NCBI GenBank assembly: GCA_026393985.1
Contig: JAPKZB010000001.1
Location: 1-64,000, forward strand
Source of the DNA: Acidobacteriota bacterium
GTDB lineage: Bacteria > Acidobacteriota > Terriglobia > Bryobacterales > Bryobacteraceae
Reading direction: 5' to 3'
DNA: 64,000 bases
Position numbers and translations under genes: made by a program. Positions 43,562 through 51,920 of the stretch are shown here, in pieces (the stretch's first letter is position 1; every line of letters starts with the position of its first letter). The notes beneath the pieces were generated by a model. It saw only the letters and a program-made list of their open reading frames with translations. It was not told the origin of the DNA and did not search any database.

Positions 43562-45910
43562 ATGACTACCAGCGAAGAGCTAAAAACTCTCCCCGTACTG
43601 CCCCTCAAAAACACCGTCCTGTTCCCCGGACTCATGCTGCCCCTGTCCGTCGGCCGCAAATCCACCCAGGCGGCCGTCGAAGCAGCGTTGGCGTCCGAAG
43701 GAAAGGAGATCCTCATCGTCTCCCAACGCGACGCCGGCATGGAAAACCCCACCCAGGACGACCTCTATGGCGTCGGCACCACCGCCGTCATTCGCCGTCA
43801 CTCCCGCTCCGCCGATGGCTCTTTTGAACTCATGGTCCTCGGCGTCGACCGTGTCGCTGTCGTCAAAGTGAGCTCCGATCAGGACTACCTACTCGCCCGC
43901 GTCCGTCCCCTCGCGCTCCCCGAAGACGCCGGCACCGAAGTCGAGGCCCTCGAACGCACCATCCTCGAACTCGCCTCCCGCGCTATCTCCCTCGCCCACG
44001 GCGACGCCACCCCGGACCTCGCCAAACTCCTCTCCGGCCAGGAAGACCCCCTCCGCATGGTCTTCCTGCTCGGCTCCATGATGTCCCTCCCCGTTGACAA
44101 AGAGCAGTCGCTCCTTGAAGCCGACACCCGCGTCGACGCCCTCCGCCTTCTCCACAAGTACCTCTGGCACGAAGTCCAGGTCCTCGAACTCCGCTCGAAA
44201 ATCGCCAGCGAAGCCCGCAGCGAAATGTCCAAAGAGCAGCGCGAGTACATGCTCCGCCAGCAGATGAAAGCCATCCAGCAGGAGCTCGGCGACGACGAAG
44301 AGGGCTCCGAGATCGACCAGCTCCACAGCCGCCTCGAAGCCACCCAGCTCCCCGAACAGGCCCGCAAAGAGGTCCAGCGCGAACTCAAAAAGCTCGAACG
44401 CACCAACCCCAACGCCCCCGACCACCAGGTCACCCGCGGCTGGATCGAGTACGTCCTCGACCTCCCCTGGACCACCACCACACCCGATAATCTCGACATC
44501 GCCAACGCCCGCGCCATCCTCGACGAAGACCACTTCGAACTCAAGGACGTCAAAGAGCGCATCCTCGAACACCTCAGCGTGCTCAAGCTCAACCCCGCCG
44601 CCAAAGCGCCCATCCTCTGCCTCGTCGGCCCCCCCGGCGTCGGCAAAACCTCCCTCGGCCAGTCCATCGCCCGCGCCATCGGCCGGAAATTCGAACGCAT
44701 GAGCCTCGGCGGCATGCACGACGAAGCCGAACTCCGCGGCCACCGCCGCACCTACATCGGCGCCATGGCCGGCCGCCTCATCCAGGCCGTCCGCCGCGCC
44801 GGCTCCCACAACCCCGTCCTCCTGCTCGACGAAGTCGACAAGGTCGGCCGCGACTTCCGCGGCGACCCCACCTCCGCCCTCCTCGAAGTCCTCGACCCCG
44901 AGCAGAACAAAACCTTCCGCGACAACTATCTCGACCTCGACTTCGACCTCTCGAAGGTCATGTTCATCACCACCGCCAACTCGCTCGACACGATCCCCCG
45001 GCCCCTGCTCGACCGCATGGAGATCCTCCGCCTCTCCGGCTACTCCGAAGAAGAAAAGGTACAAATCTCCCGCAAATACCTCATCCCCCGCCAGCTCTCC
45101 GAAGCCGGCGTCACCGCCGAACAGTGCGAAATCAGCGACGCCGCCCTGCGCCGCATCATCACCGGCTACACCCGCGAAGCCGGCCTCCGCCGCCTCGAAC
45201 GCACCATCGGCAAGGTCGTCCGCAAGGTCGCCCTCAAGATCGTCGAAAACAGCCACCACCCGGTCACCATCGCTCCCGAGCACCTCTACGACCTGCTCGG
45301 CCCGGAAGCCGTCCCCCCCGAAAAGTTCCGCAAGGAACTCCCGGCCGGCGTCGTCACCGGCCTCGCCTGGACCGAAACCGGCGGCGACGTCCTCTATCTC
45401 GAAGCCACCACCCTGCCCGAAGGCAAAGGCCTCACCATCACCGGCCAGCTCGGCGAAGTCATGCAGGAGTCCATGCGCACCGCCCAAAGCTACATCTGGG
45501 CCCATGCCCAGGAGTTCGGCATCGATCCCGAGGCCTTTAAAAAACATGGCCTCCACGTCCACGTCCCCGCCGGCGCCATCCCCAAGGACGGACCCTCGGC
45601 CGGCATCGCCGCCGCCACCGCCATGACCTCGGCCTACACCAAACTCCCCGTCCGCTCCGACACGGCCATGACCGGCGAAATCACCCTCACCGGCCTCGTC
45701 CTCCCCATCGGCGGCGTCAAGGAAAAGGTGCTCGCCGCCCGCCGCGCCGGCATGAAACGCGTCATCCTCCCCGCCGCCAACGAAAAGGATCTCCGCGAAC
45801 TCCCCGAAGCCGTCCGCAGCGAACTCACCTTCCTCTTCGTCGAACGCATCGAAGAGGTGCTCGCCGCCATGATCCCCGGCCTCGAAGGCAAAATCGCCGC
45901 CGCCGCCTAG
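43562..45910 (+). CDS. lon: ATP-dependent Lon protease
   Basis: The 782-aa protein degrades misfolded and regulatory proteins in the cytoplasm. The LAN substrate-binding domain (LPVLPLKNTVLFPGLMLPLS) is followed by the AAA+ module with GPPGVGKTSLGQSIA and the protease domain. There the serine of KDGPSAG is residue 679 and the lysine of GGVKEK is residue 722, the same numbers as in the E. coli enzyme. GGAG is 8 nt before the ATG. It is paired with clpB upstream, probably co-transcribed. Confidence 0.97.
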   Translation: MTTSEELKTLPVLPLKNTVLFPGLMLPLSVGRKSTQAAVEAALASEGKEILIVSQRDAGMENPTQDDLYGVGTTAVIRRHSRSADGSFELMVLGVDRVAVVKVSSDQDYLLARVRPLALPEDAGTEVEALERTILELASRAISLAHGDATPDLAKLLSGQEDPLRMVFLLGSMMSLPVDKEQSLLEADTRVDALRLLHKYLWHEVQVLELRSKIASEARSEMSKEQREYMLRQQMKAIQQELGDDEEGSEIDQLHSRLEATQLPEQARKEVQRELKKLERTNPNAPDHQVTRGWIEYVLDLPWTTTTPDNLDIANARAILDEDHFELKDVKERILEHLSVLKLNPAAKAPILCLVGPPGVGKTSLGQSIARAIGRKFERMSLGGMHDEAELRGHRRTYIGAMAGRLIQAVRRAGSHNPVLLLDEVDKVGRDFRGDPTSALLEVLDPEQNKTFRDNYLDLDFDLSKVMFITTANSLDTIPRPLLDRMEILRLSGYSEEEKVQISRKYLIPRQLSEAGVTAEQCEISDAALRRIITGYTREAGLRRLERTIGKVVRKVALKIVENSHHPVTIAPEHLYDLLGPEAVPPEKFRKELPAGVVTGLAWTETGGDVLYLEATTLPEGKGLTITGQLGEVMQESMRTAQSYIWAHAQEFGIDPEAFKKHGLHVHVPAGAIPKDGPSAGIAAATAMTSAYTKLPVRSDTAMTGEITLTGLVLPIGGVKEKVLAARRAGMKRVILPAANEKDLRELPEAVRSELTFLFVERIEEVLAAMIPGLEGKIAAAA

Positions 45911-45921
45911 TAACCGTTCTG

Positions 45922-45950
45922 TTGCAATTATTTAACAATATTGAAATAAT
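45922..45950 (+). promoter_or_regulatory. Promoter for a leaderless gene
   Basis: TTGCAA (45922-45927), a 17-bp AT-rich spacer and AATAAT (45945-45950) fit sigma70. The expected start site coincides with the GTG start codon at 45957, which has no Shine-Dalgarno. Confidence 0.6.
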
Positions 45951-45956
45951 CACCCC

Positions 45957-46580
45957 GTGGGACGCCTCGGGGTGATTCTTCTGCTTACGGCTTCGACCCT
46001 GGCCGCCCAGGACGTCGAATCGCTCCATCAGTTCAATGCGATCTATAAACCCAACGCTCGCTGGAACCTCCAGGGCAACTTCCGCCTCCGCTCCAACCGC
46101 AACCTCACCAACCTGTTCGAACTCCGCGGCGGCCCCGTCGCCTCCTACACGCTGAATCCCCGCCTCAGCCTCATCGCCGGCTACTACTACACCGGCCAGG
46201 AGCCGCGCCTGCAGCCCGTTTTCCTGCCCCAACATCGCGGCTTCGGCGGCTTTCAAACCCCCCTCATCAAAAACCGAAAAATGTCTCTCGATGCCCGCAC
46301 CCTCGTCGAGCGCTTCTTCAAAACCCCGTCCGGCAGCTTCACCCGCACCCGCCAGCGCCTCTACTGGCAGCGCCAGCGTGCCGCCTTCATGCCCTACGCC
46401 TCCGTCGAAGGCCTCTACGCCCGCCAGCGCGCCACCTTCCGCCTCGGCCTCGGCCTCCTCCGCCAACTCTCCCCCCAACTCCAAATGGCCATGGGCTATG
46501 AGCTGCGCCACTACCCTAACGGCTCCCTCGGCCATATCCTCACCACAAATCTCCAATTCGTCCAAAAACCCGAAAACTAA
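45957..46580 (+). CDS. DUF2490-like outer-membrane protein
   Basis: The 207-aa protein has a signal peptide ([13 protein letters not shown]) and alternating beta-strand pattern with many Arg, Tyr and Phe ([56 protein letters not shown]). This resembles DUF2490 small barrels; function is unknown. The GTG start appears leaderless behind a good promoter. Its TAA shares bases with the TAG of the convergent cupin gene. Confidence 0.7.
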   Translation: MGRLGVILLLTASTLAAQDVESLHQFNAIYKPNARWNLQGNFRLRSNRNLTNLFELRGGPVASYTLNPRLSLIAGYYYTGQEPRLQPVFLPQHRGFGGFQTPLIKNRKMSLDARTLVERFFKTPSGSFTRTRQRLYWQRQRAAFMPYASVEGLYARQRATFRLGLGLLRQLSPQLQMAMGYELRHYPNGSLGHILTTNLQFVQKPEN

Positions 46581-47122
46581 CTACCCCACCATCGCCCCAA
46601 CTCACCCCCCACCGGATCCCCCGCCGGGAAGGGAAGCCGCCGCATCCGCTCCACCCCCGCCGCGTCCGCCCCCTCCCGGCACAAATCCCACCGCTGCCCC
46701 AACCCATAAGCCCCAATCACCAGAAAATCCGCCGACGCCGCCAACCGGCAATGCCCCGTCCCGCAAGGCAGCAGCGCCACATCTCCCGCCCGCACCGTCA
46801 CCTCCCGCCCCCCCGGCGCCGGCCCGCCCAGCAACAGCCGCGCCTCCCCCGCCGCAAACCCCAACGCCTCATGCGCCGTCGAATGGTAATGGTGAAACGG
46901 ATATACCCCGTTCCGCCACTCCGGCGTCCACCCCTGCCTCCGGAACAACGCCTCCATGGCGTCCACCTTCCCCGAACCCATCACCCCCCGCCACAACAAC
47001 ACCGGCAGAGCCTTGTTGTTCGGCACCCACCCGTTCCGCTTCAGCCACAGCACCTCCGGCCCCCCCGCCGCCCCCAACCCCGTCACCCCCGCCATCCATC
47101 CCGCCATCGCTCGCCGTCGCAT
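46577..47122 (-). CDS. Cupin-domain protein with short N-terminal leader
   Basis: The 181-aa protein has cupin motif 1 features ([20 protein letters not shown]) and motif 2 features ([18 protein letters not shown]), as in YjlB-like cupins. The first ~20 residues are basic then hydrophobic ([20 protein letters not shown]) and could be an export signal. The metal-binding His pair is visible in motif 1. Substrate is unknown. GAGGGAG lies directly before the ATG, so the second Met may be the better start. Its stop overlaps the convergent gene's stop. Confidence 0.7.
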   Translation of the reverse strand: MRRRAMAGWMAGVTGLGAAGGPEVLWLKRNGWVPNNKALPVLLWRGVMGSGKVDAMEALFRRQGWTPEWRNGVYPFHHYHSTAHEALGFAAGEARLLLGGPAPGGREVTVRAGDVALLPCGTGHCRLAASADFLVIGAYGLGQRWDLCREGADAAGVERMRRLPFPAGDPVGGELGRWWGS

Positions 47123-47168
47123 CTCCCTCTGACATTACCCCCAAACAACGTAAAATAAAACTCCCATT

Positions 47169-48566
47169 ATGCTCACCCGCCGCCACTTCGCCGCCCTCCT
47201 CGCCACCGCCGTCCAAGCCCAGCCGCTCCCTTACTCCACCCTCACCGCCGCCGCCCAAGCCCTCCGCCGCCGCCAAACCACCTCCCTCGCCCTCACCAAC
47301 GCCTGCCTCCACCGCATCGCCGCCGCCCAACCCCGCCTCCACGCCTTCATCACCGTCCTCGCCGACTCCGCCCGCGCCGAAGCCACCGCCGCCGACCGCG
47401 AACTCGCCGCCGGACGCCCCCGCGGCCCCCTCCACGGCATCCCCATCGCCGTCAAAGACCTCCTCGACGCCAAAGGCGTCCCCACCACCGCCGCCTCCCG
47501 CCACTGGGCCAACAATATCCCCGCGCAAGACGCCCCCGCCCTCGCCAACCTCCGCCGCGCCGGCGCCATCCTCCTCGGCAAGCTCAACATGGATGAGTTC
47601 GCCTACAACTTCACCGGCGAAACCAGCGCCTACGGCACCGCCCGCAACCCCTGGAACCCCGCCCACTCCCCCGGCGGCAGCAGTGGCGGCTCCGCCGTCG
47701 CCATCGCCGCCGGCCTCTGCTTCGGCGCCATCGGCTCCGACACCGGCGGCTCCATCCGCCTCCCCGCCGCCTTCTGCGGCGTCACCGGCCTCAAAGGAAC
47801 CTACGGGGCCGTCCCCACCGCCGGCGCCGCCGTCCTCGCCGGCAGCCTCGACCACCTCGGCCCCCTCGCCCGCACCGCCGAAGATGCCGCCCGCCTCCAC
47901 GAAGCCCTCGGCGCCCCGCCCATCCTCGAAAAACGCGTCAACGTCAAATCCCTCCGCCTCGGCCTCGCCCGCCAGCTCTTCTGGGACAACATCGACCCCG
48001 AAACCGACTCCCTCCTCGCCGCCGCCATCCAAACCCTCGCCGCCCTCACCGCCGGCGCCCGCCCCGTCACCCTCCCGCCCCTCACCCGCTCCCCCCTCCT
48101 CCCCGGCTTCCCCCACGCCTACGCCGAAATCATCGCCGCCGAATCCTACGCCTACCACGCCCAACGCCTCCAGCAAAACCCCGCACTCTTCCACACCACC
48201 ACCAAAACCAACCTCACCGGCGGCGCCGACGTCACCCCCGCCCGCTACCAGGCCGCCCTCGCCGAACTCCGCCGCCTCCGCGCCGATCCCGCCCCCTGGT
48301 TCCGCCAAGCCGACATCCTCCTCACCCCCACCGCCCCCGGCCCCGCCTTCCCCTTCGGCCAGCACGATCTCGTCTACCTCCGCAACGCCGCCCAGTGGAA
48401 CCTCCTCGGCTTCCCGGCCCTCTCCCTCCCCTGCGGCTTCACCAAAAACAACCTCCCCGTCGGCCTCCAACTCATCGCCGCCCCCCACCGCGAAGACCAA
48501 CTCATCGCCGCCGCCACCGCCTTCGAACGCCATACCGACTGGCACCGCAAGCAACCCCGCAGCTAG
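47169..48566 (+). CDS. Amidase-signature-family hydrolase
   Basis: The 465-aa enzyme has the Ser-cisSer-Lys triad of the amidase signature family: Lys96 in IAVKDLLDAKG, Ser171 in GGSSGGS and nucleophile Ser195 in GSDTGGSIRLPA. An RR-containing leader (MLTRRHFAALLATAVQA) suggests export, and other amidase-signature proteins such as GatA lack such a leader. Substrate is unknown. It is followed 13 bp after its stop by the dipeptidase gene, hinting at a shared role in using amide or peptide compounds. Confidence 0.88.
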   Translation: MLTRRHFAALLATAVQAQPLPYSTLTAAAQALRRRQTTSLALTNACLHRIAAAQPRLHAFITVLADSARAEATAADRELAAGRPRGPLHGIPIAVKDLLDAKGVPTTAASRHWANNIPAQDAPALANLRRAGAILLGKLNMDEFAYNFTGETSAYGTARNPWNPAHSPGGSSGGSAVAIAAGLCFGAIGSDTGGSIRLPAAFCGVTGLKGTYGAVPTAGAAVLAGSLDHLGPLARTAEDAARLHEALGAPPILEKRVNVKSLRLGLARQLFWDNIDPETDSLLAAAIQTLAALTAGARPVTLPPLTRSPLLPGFPHAYAEIIAAESYAYHAQRLQQNPALFHTTTKTNLTGGADVTPARYQAALAELRRLRADPAPWFRQADILLTPTAPGPAFPFGQHDLVYLRNAAQWNLLGFPALSLPCGFTKNNLPVGLQLIAAPHREDQLIAAATAFERHTDWHRKQPRS

Positions 48567-48579
48567 TATACTGACCCCA

Positions 48580-49752
48580 ATGACGCGCCTGGCCCCCCTC
48601 CTCCTCCTCACCTCGCTCCTCCTCCCCGCTCAGGACGCCCGCTTCCGCAACCTGATGAAGGACCTCCTCATCTTCGACGCCCACATCGATACCCCCCGCT
48701 ACTTCGCCGACGAAAACTACCGCCTCCGCGACCGCCACAACTACTACGAACTCGACATCCCCCGCATGCGCGAAGGCAAGCTCGGCGCCGTCCTGTTCGG
48801 CCTCTACGCCCAACCCCAGGACTTCCCCCCCGAACGCTGGCTCCCCCGGGCTCTCGAAACCCTCGAAGCCCTCCACGCCGAAGTCGACGCCAATCCCAAG
48901 GATATGGAGTTCGCCTACACCGCCGCCGACGTCGAAAGAATCCACCGCTCCGGCAAACTCGCCGCCCTGGCCAGCCTCGAAGGCGGCCACCTCATCGCCG
49001 ACAGCCTCGGCGTCCTCCGCCTCTTCCACCGCCTCGGCATCCGCTACATGACCCTGGCCCACTTCGCTTCCAATAACTTCGCCGACTCCATGACCGGACA
49101 AACCATCCACACCGGCATCTCCCCCTTCGGCCGCGAACTCATCGCCGAAATGAACCGCCTCGGCATGATCATCGACGTCTCCCACATCTCCGACAAAGCC
49201 GTCCTCGACGCCGTCGAACACTCCCGCGCCCCCGTCATCGCCTCCCACTCCTCGGCCAAAGCCATCGCCCCCATCATCCGCAACATGCCCGACTCCGTCA
49301 TCCAAACCATCGCCCAACGCGGCGGCGTCATCTGCCTCAACTTCCACGCCGGTTACCTCGACAAGGCCGCCTACGAAGTCTACTTCCGCAACCGCCCCGC
49401 CCGCGACGCCGAAATCAAAGCCGTCACCGATGGAAAGCCCGTCAATTGGGAAAAGGTCCGCGCCATCCAACGCAAATACTTCGAAAAAATGCCCAAAGTC
49501 GACGTCTCCGTCCTCGTCCGCCACCTCGACCACCTCGCCAAAACCGCCGGCGTCGACCATGTCGGCCTCGGCTCAGACTTCGACGGCATCTCCGGCATGG
49601 CCCCCGTCGGCATGGAAGATGTCTCGAAATACCCCAACATCGTCAAAGGCCTCATCCAACTCGGCTACTCCGACACCGACATCCGCAAAATCATGGGCCT
49701 CAATCTCCTCCGCGTGCTCCGTCAAAACGAAGAGGTCGCCAGGCAAAAATGA
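48580..49752 (+). CDS. Membrane dipeptidase (peptidase family M19)
   Basis: The 390-aa exported zinc dipeptidase has a signal peptide (LAPLLLLTSLLLPAQ), the HxD metal motif in FDAHIDTP (His35, Asp37), the bridging Glu in ASLEGGHLI, LAHFASNNFADS, and the late VGLGSDFDGI segment typical of renal-dipeptidase-like enzymes. The correct start is ATG 48580; the same frame runs open far upstream to 46291 because of C-rich codon use, but that part is not coding. TATACT ends 7 nt before the ATG, so the message may be leaderless. Its stop overlaps the next start (ATGA). Confidence 0.93.
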   Translation: MTRLAPLLLLTSLLLPAQDARFRNLMKDLLIFDAHIDTPRYFADENYRLRDRHNYYELDIPRMREGKLGAVLFGLYAQPQDFPPERWLPRALETLEALHAEVDANPKDMEFAYTAADVERIHRSGKLAALASLEGGHLIADSLGVLRLFHRLGIRYMTLAHFASNNFADSMTGQTIHTGISPFGRELIAEMNRLGMIIDVSHISDKAVLDAVEHSRAPVIASHSSAKAIAPIIRNMPDSVIQTIAQRGGVICLNFHAGYLDKAAYEVYFRNRPARDAEIKAVTDGKPVNWEKVRAIQRKYFEKMPKVDVSVLVRHLDHLAKTAGVDHVGLGSDFDGISGMAPVGMEDVSKYPNIVKGLIQLGYSDTDIRKIMGLNLLRVLRQNEEVARQK

Positions 49753-50921
49753 ACCGCCGCCAATTCCTCGCCCTCGCCGCCCAGCCCCGCAAAAAACGCA
49801 TCGCCTGCCTATCTTCCACCTATCACGTCCGCTCCCACTCCGATAACTTCATCACCCGCTTCCTCGAAGGCTACTGGATCCACGAAGCCCACTACGATCC
49901 CCCCTTCGAAGTCGCCTCCCTCTGGATCGACCAGATCCACCCCGGCGACATCGGCCAGCGCCTCGCCGCCGCCTACAACGTCACCCTCGCCCCCGACATC
50001 GCCGGCGCCCTCACCCTCGGCACCGGCCAACTCGCCGTCGATGGCGTCGTCCTCGTCTGCGAACACGGCAACTACCCCCACAACGAAAAGGACCAGCACC
50101 TCTACCCCCGCTACGAGTTCTTCGAACAGGTGGTCAACGTCTTCCGCCGCTCCGGCCGCTCCTGCCCCGTCTTCGTCGACAAACATCTCTCCTATGACTG
50201 GGCCAAAGCCCAGCAAATGTTCCGCTGGTCCCGCGAGTTAGGCTTCCCCCTCATGGCCGGCTCCAGCGTCCCCGTCACCTTCCGCCGCCCCGACTACGAT
50301 CCCCCCCGCGGCCTCGTCATGGACTCCGCCCTCGCCGTCGGCGGCGGCTGGGTCGGCGACGGCGGCATCTTCCATATCCTAGAAACCCTGCAAGCCTTCG
50401 CCGAACGCCGCCGGGGCGGGGAAACGGGCATCCGCGCCGTCCGCCTCCTCAAAGGGGACGAAGTCTGGAAGGCCGAAAAACAGGGCCTCTGGCGCCGCGA
50501 CCTCCTCGACGCCGCCCTCGCCCGCCAGCAAAAACCCGCTCCGCAACGCCCCGAAGAGATGAAGGCCACCCTCGGCCTCATCGAATACCGCGACGGCTTC
50601 ACCGCCGCCACCCTCGCCCTCAGCGGCGTCTCGGACTACCTCGCCGCCGTCAAACCCAAACACGGCCCCCCGCAAGCCACCTGCTGCTACATCCCCATTG
50701 AAAACTCCAACAACTTCTCCATGCTCGTCCACGCCATCACCCGCATGATCGCCACCGGCCAGCCCCCCCTCGACGTCCGCCGCACCCTCCTCGTCACCGG
50801 CGCCCTCGCCAGCCTCATGGAATCCGGCCACCAGCAAGGCCGCCGCCTCGAAACCCCCCATCTCACCATCGCCTACAAACCCCCGCCCCAATCCTGGTAC
50901 GCCCCCGGGGAGGGCTCCTAA
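49749..50921 (+). CDS. Conserved-looking protein of unknown function, exported or cytoplasmic
   Basis: The 390-aa protein begins MNRRQFLALAAQPRKKRIAC, a short RR leader that may be a degenerate Tat signal. Recognisable stretches are VVLVCEHGNYPHNEKDQHLY, VFVDKHLSYDWAKAQQMF and FPLMAGSSVPVTFRRP, which look like the end of a Rossmann-type or hydrolase domain. I cannot assign a function. Similar proteins occur in acidobacteria and planctomycetes, as I recall. It overlaps the dipeptidase stop (ATGA) and abuts the SMP-30-like gene, so the three are one operon. Confidence 0.75.
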   Translation: MNRRQFLALAAQPRKKRIACLSSTYHVRSHSDNFITRFLEGYWIHEAHYDPPFEVASLWIDQIHPGDIGQRLAAAYNVTLAPDIAGALTLGTGQLAVDGVVLVCEHGNYPHNEKDQHLYPRYEFFEQVVNVFRRSGRSCPVFVDKHLSYDWAKAQQMFRWSRELGFPLMAGSSVPVTFRRPDYDPPRGLVMDSALAVGGGWVGDGGIFHILETLQAFAERRRGGETGIRAVRLLKGDEVWKAEKQGLWRRDLLDAALARQQKPAPQRPEEMKATLGLIEYRDGFTAATLALSGVSDYLAAVKPKHGPPQATCCYIPIENSNNFSMLVHAITRMIATGQPPLDVRRTLLVTGALASLMESGHQQGRRLETPHLTIAYKPPPQSWYAPGEGS

Positions 50922-51671
50922 ATGCCGCTCCCCCTCGACCCCGCCCAGAAACTCACGCAACTCGCCACCGGCTTCGCCGCCGCCCACGGCCCCGTCTTCA
51001 GCCGCCGCGGCTATCTCCTGTTTACCGACGTCCCCAACCAACGCATCCACAAATGGGAGCCGGGCCAACTCACCACCCTCCGGGAAAACACCCGCCGCGC
51101 CACCAACCTCACCTTCGACCATCAGGGCCGCCTCCTCACCGCCGAAGCCGCCGGCCGCCTCACCCGCACTGAAAAGAACGGAGCCCTCACCGTTCTCGCC
51201 GAAAAAGGCCTCCAATCCCCCCACGATCTCGTCTACGCCATCGACGGCAGCATCTACTTCACCGATCCTCCCGCCCACCGCGTCTATCAGATCACCCGCC
51301 AGGGCCAGCTCCGCCCCGTCGCCGAAGCCCCCCACGCCCGCGCCCTCGCCCTCAGCTCCAACCAGCAGCATCTCTACGTCGCCGGACCCGCCGTCCAGCG
51401 CCACGCCATCGCCCCCGACGGCCGCCTCGGCCCCGGCCAACCCTATGCCCCCCTCGCCGTCGAAGGCCTCAAAACCGACGAAGACGGCAACGTCTGGATG
51501 GCCACCCCCCAAGGCCTCGCCGTCCACAACCGCCAAGGGGAACCCCTCGGCCTGCTTCCCACCCCGGAGCCGCCCACCAACTGCGCCTTCAGCGGCCCCA
51601 CCCTTTACCTCACCACGCCCTCCGCCGTCCACCGGATCCAAACCAAGGTATTCGGCACGCGCACGTTCTAA
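50922..51671 (+). CDS. SMP-30/gluconolactonase-like beta-propeller protein
   Basis: The 249-aa protein has propeller blades of the SMP-30 type: GPVFSRRGYLLFTDVPNQRI, FDHQGRLLTAEA, HDLVYAIDGSIYFTDPP, EDGNVWMATPQGL. These usually hydrolyse lactones, e.g. gluconolactone, using a bound metal ion. The protein is slightly shorter than typical (~290 aa). The ATG follows the previous gene's TAA without a gap. No signal peptide is evident. Confidence 0.82.
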   Translation: MPLPLDPAQKLTQLATGFAAAHGPVFSRRGYLLFTDVPNQRIHKWEPGQLTTLRENTRRATNLTFDHQGRLLTAEAAGRLTRTEKNGALTVLAEKGLQSPHDLVYAIDGSIYFTDPPAHRVYQITRQGQLRPVAEAPHARALALSSNQQHLYVAGPAVQRHAIAPDGRLGPGQPYAPLAVEGLKTDEDGNVWMATPQGLAVHNRQGEPLGLLPTPEPPTNCAFSGPTLYLTTPSAVHRIQTKVFGTRTF

Positions 51672-51920
51672 CCGGTCCACCCCGCCCCTCGCCTCTCCGC
51701 CGGCTATCTCGCCGGGGTAAGTACTTGTTACTTATATCCTCTCCGTGCGGGGGTAAGGCGAAAAGAAGCGGCGAATGAATCTATAGTAACTTCTCGTCCG
51801 CCCCCCTGCTCTGATACTTTCTTCTCGTACCTGTATTCCCATGGTTCGCAATTTGCTCGGGGAGCGCCCTCTCGCCAACCCGCGCGGCTCAGTGAAGCAG
51901 GAAAAGTTATTGGAGATTCT
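51672..51920. other. Intergenic region before the subtilase gene
   Basis: No gene seen. TTGGAG is 5 nt before the ATG at 51921 and provides its ribosome-binding site. A small inverted repeat (CGCCGGC...GCCGG) lies just past the SMP-30-like gene and might end its transcript. Confidence 0.4.

Noticed and set aside
43889-45562. Long minus-strand frame opposite lon
   Set aside because: Same antisense artefact; lon with catalytic Ser679/Lys722 occupies the plus strand.
46291-48579. Very long open frame (over 700 codons) upstream and in frame with the dipeptidase
   Set aside because: It overlaps the DUF2490-like, cupin and amidase genes in the wrong frame and translates to Pro/Ser/Ala-rich noise. 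C-rich third positions in this stretch suppress stops; the real start is 48580.
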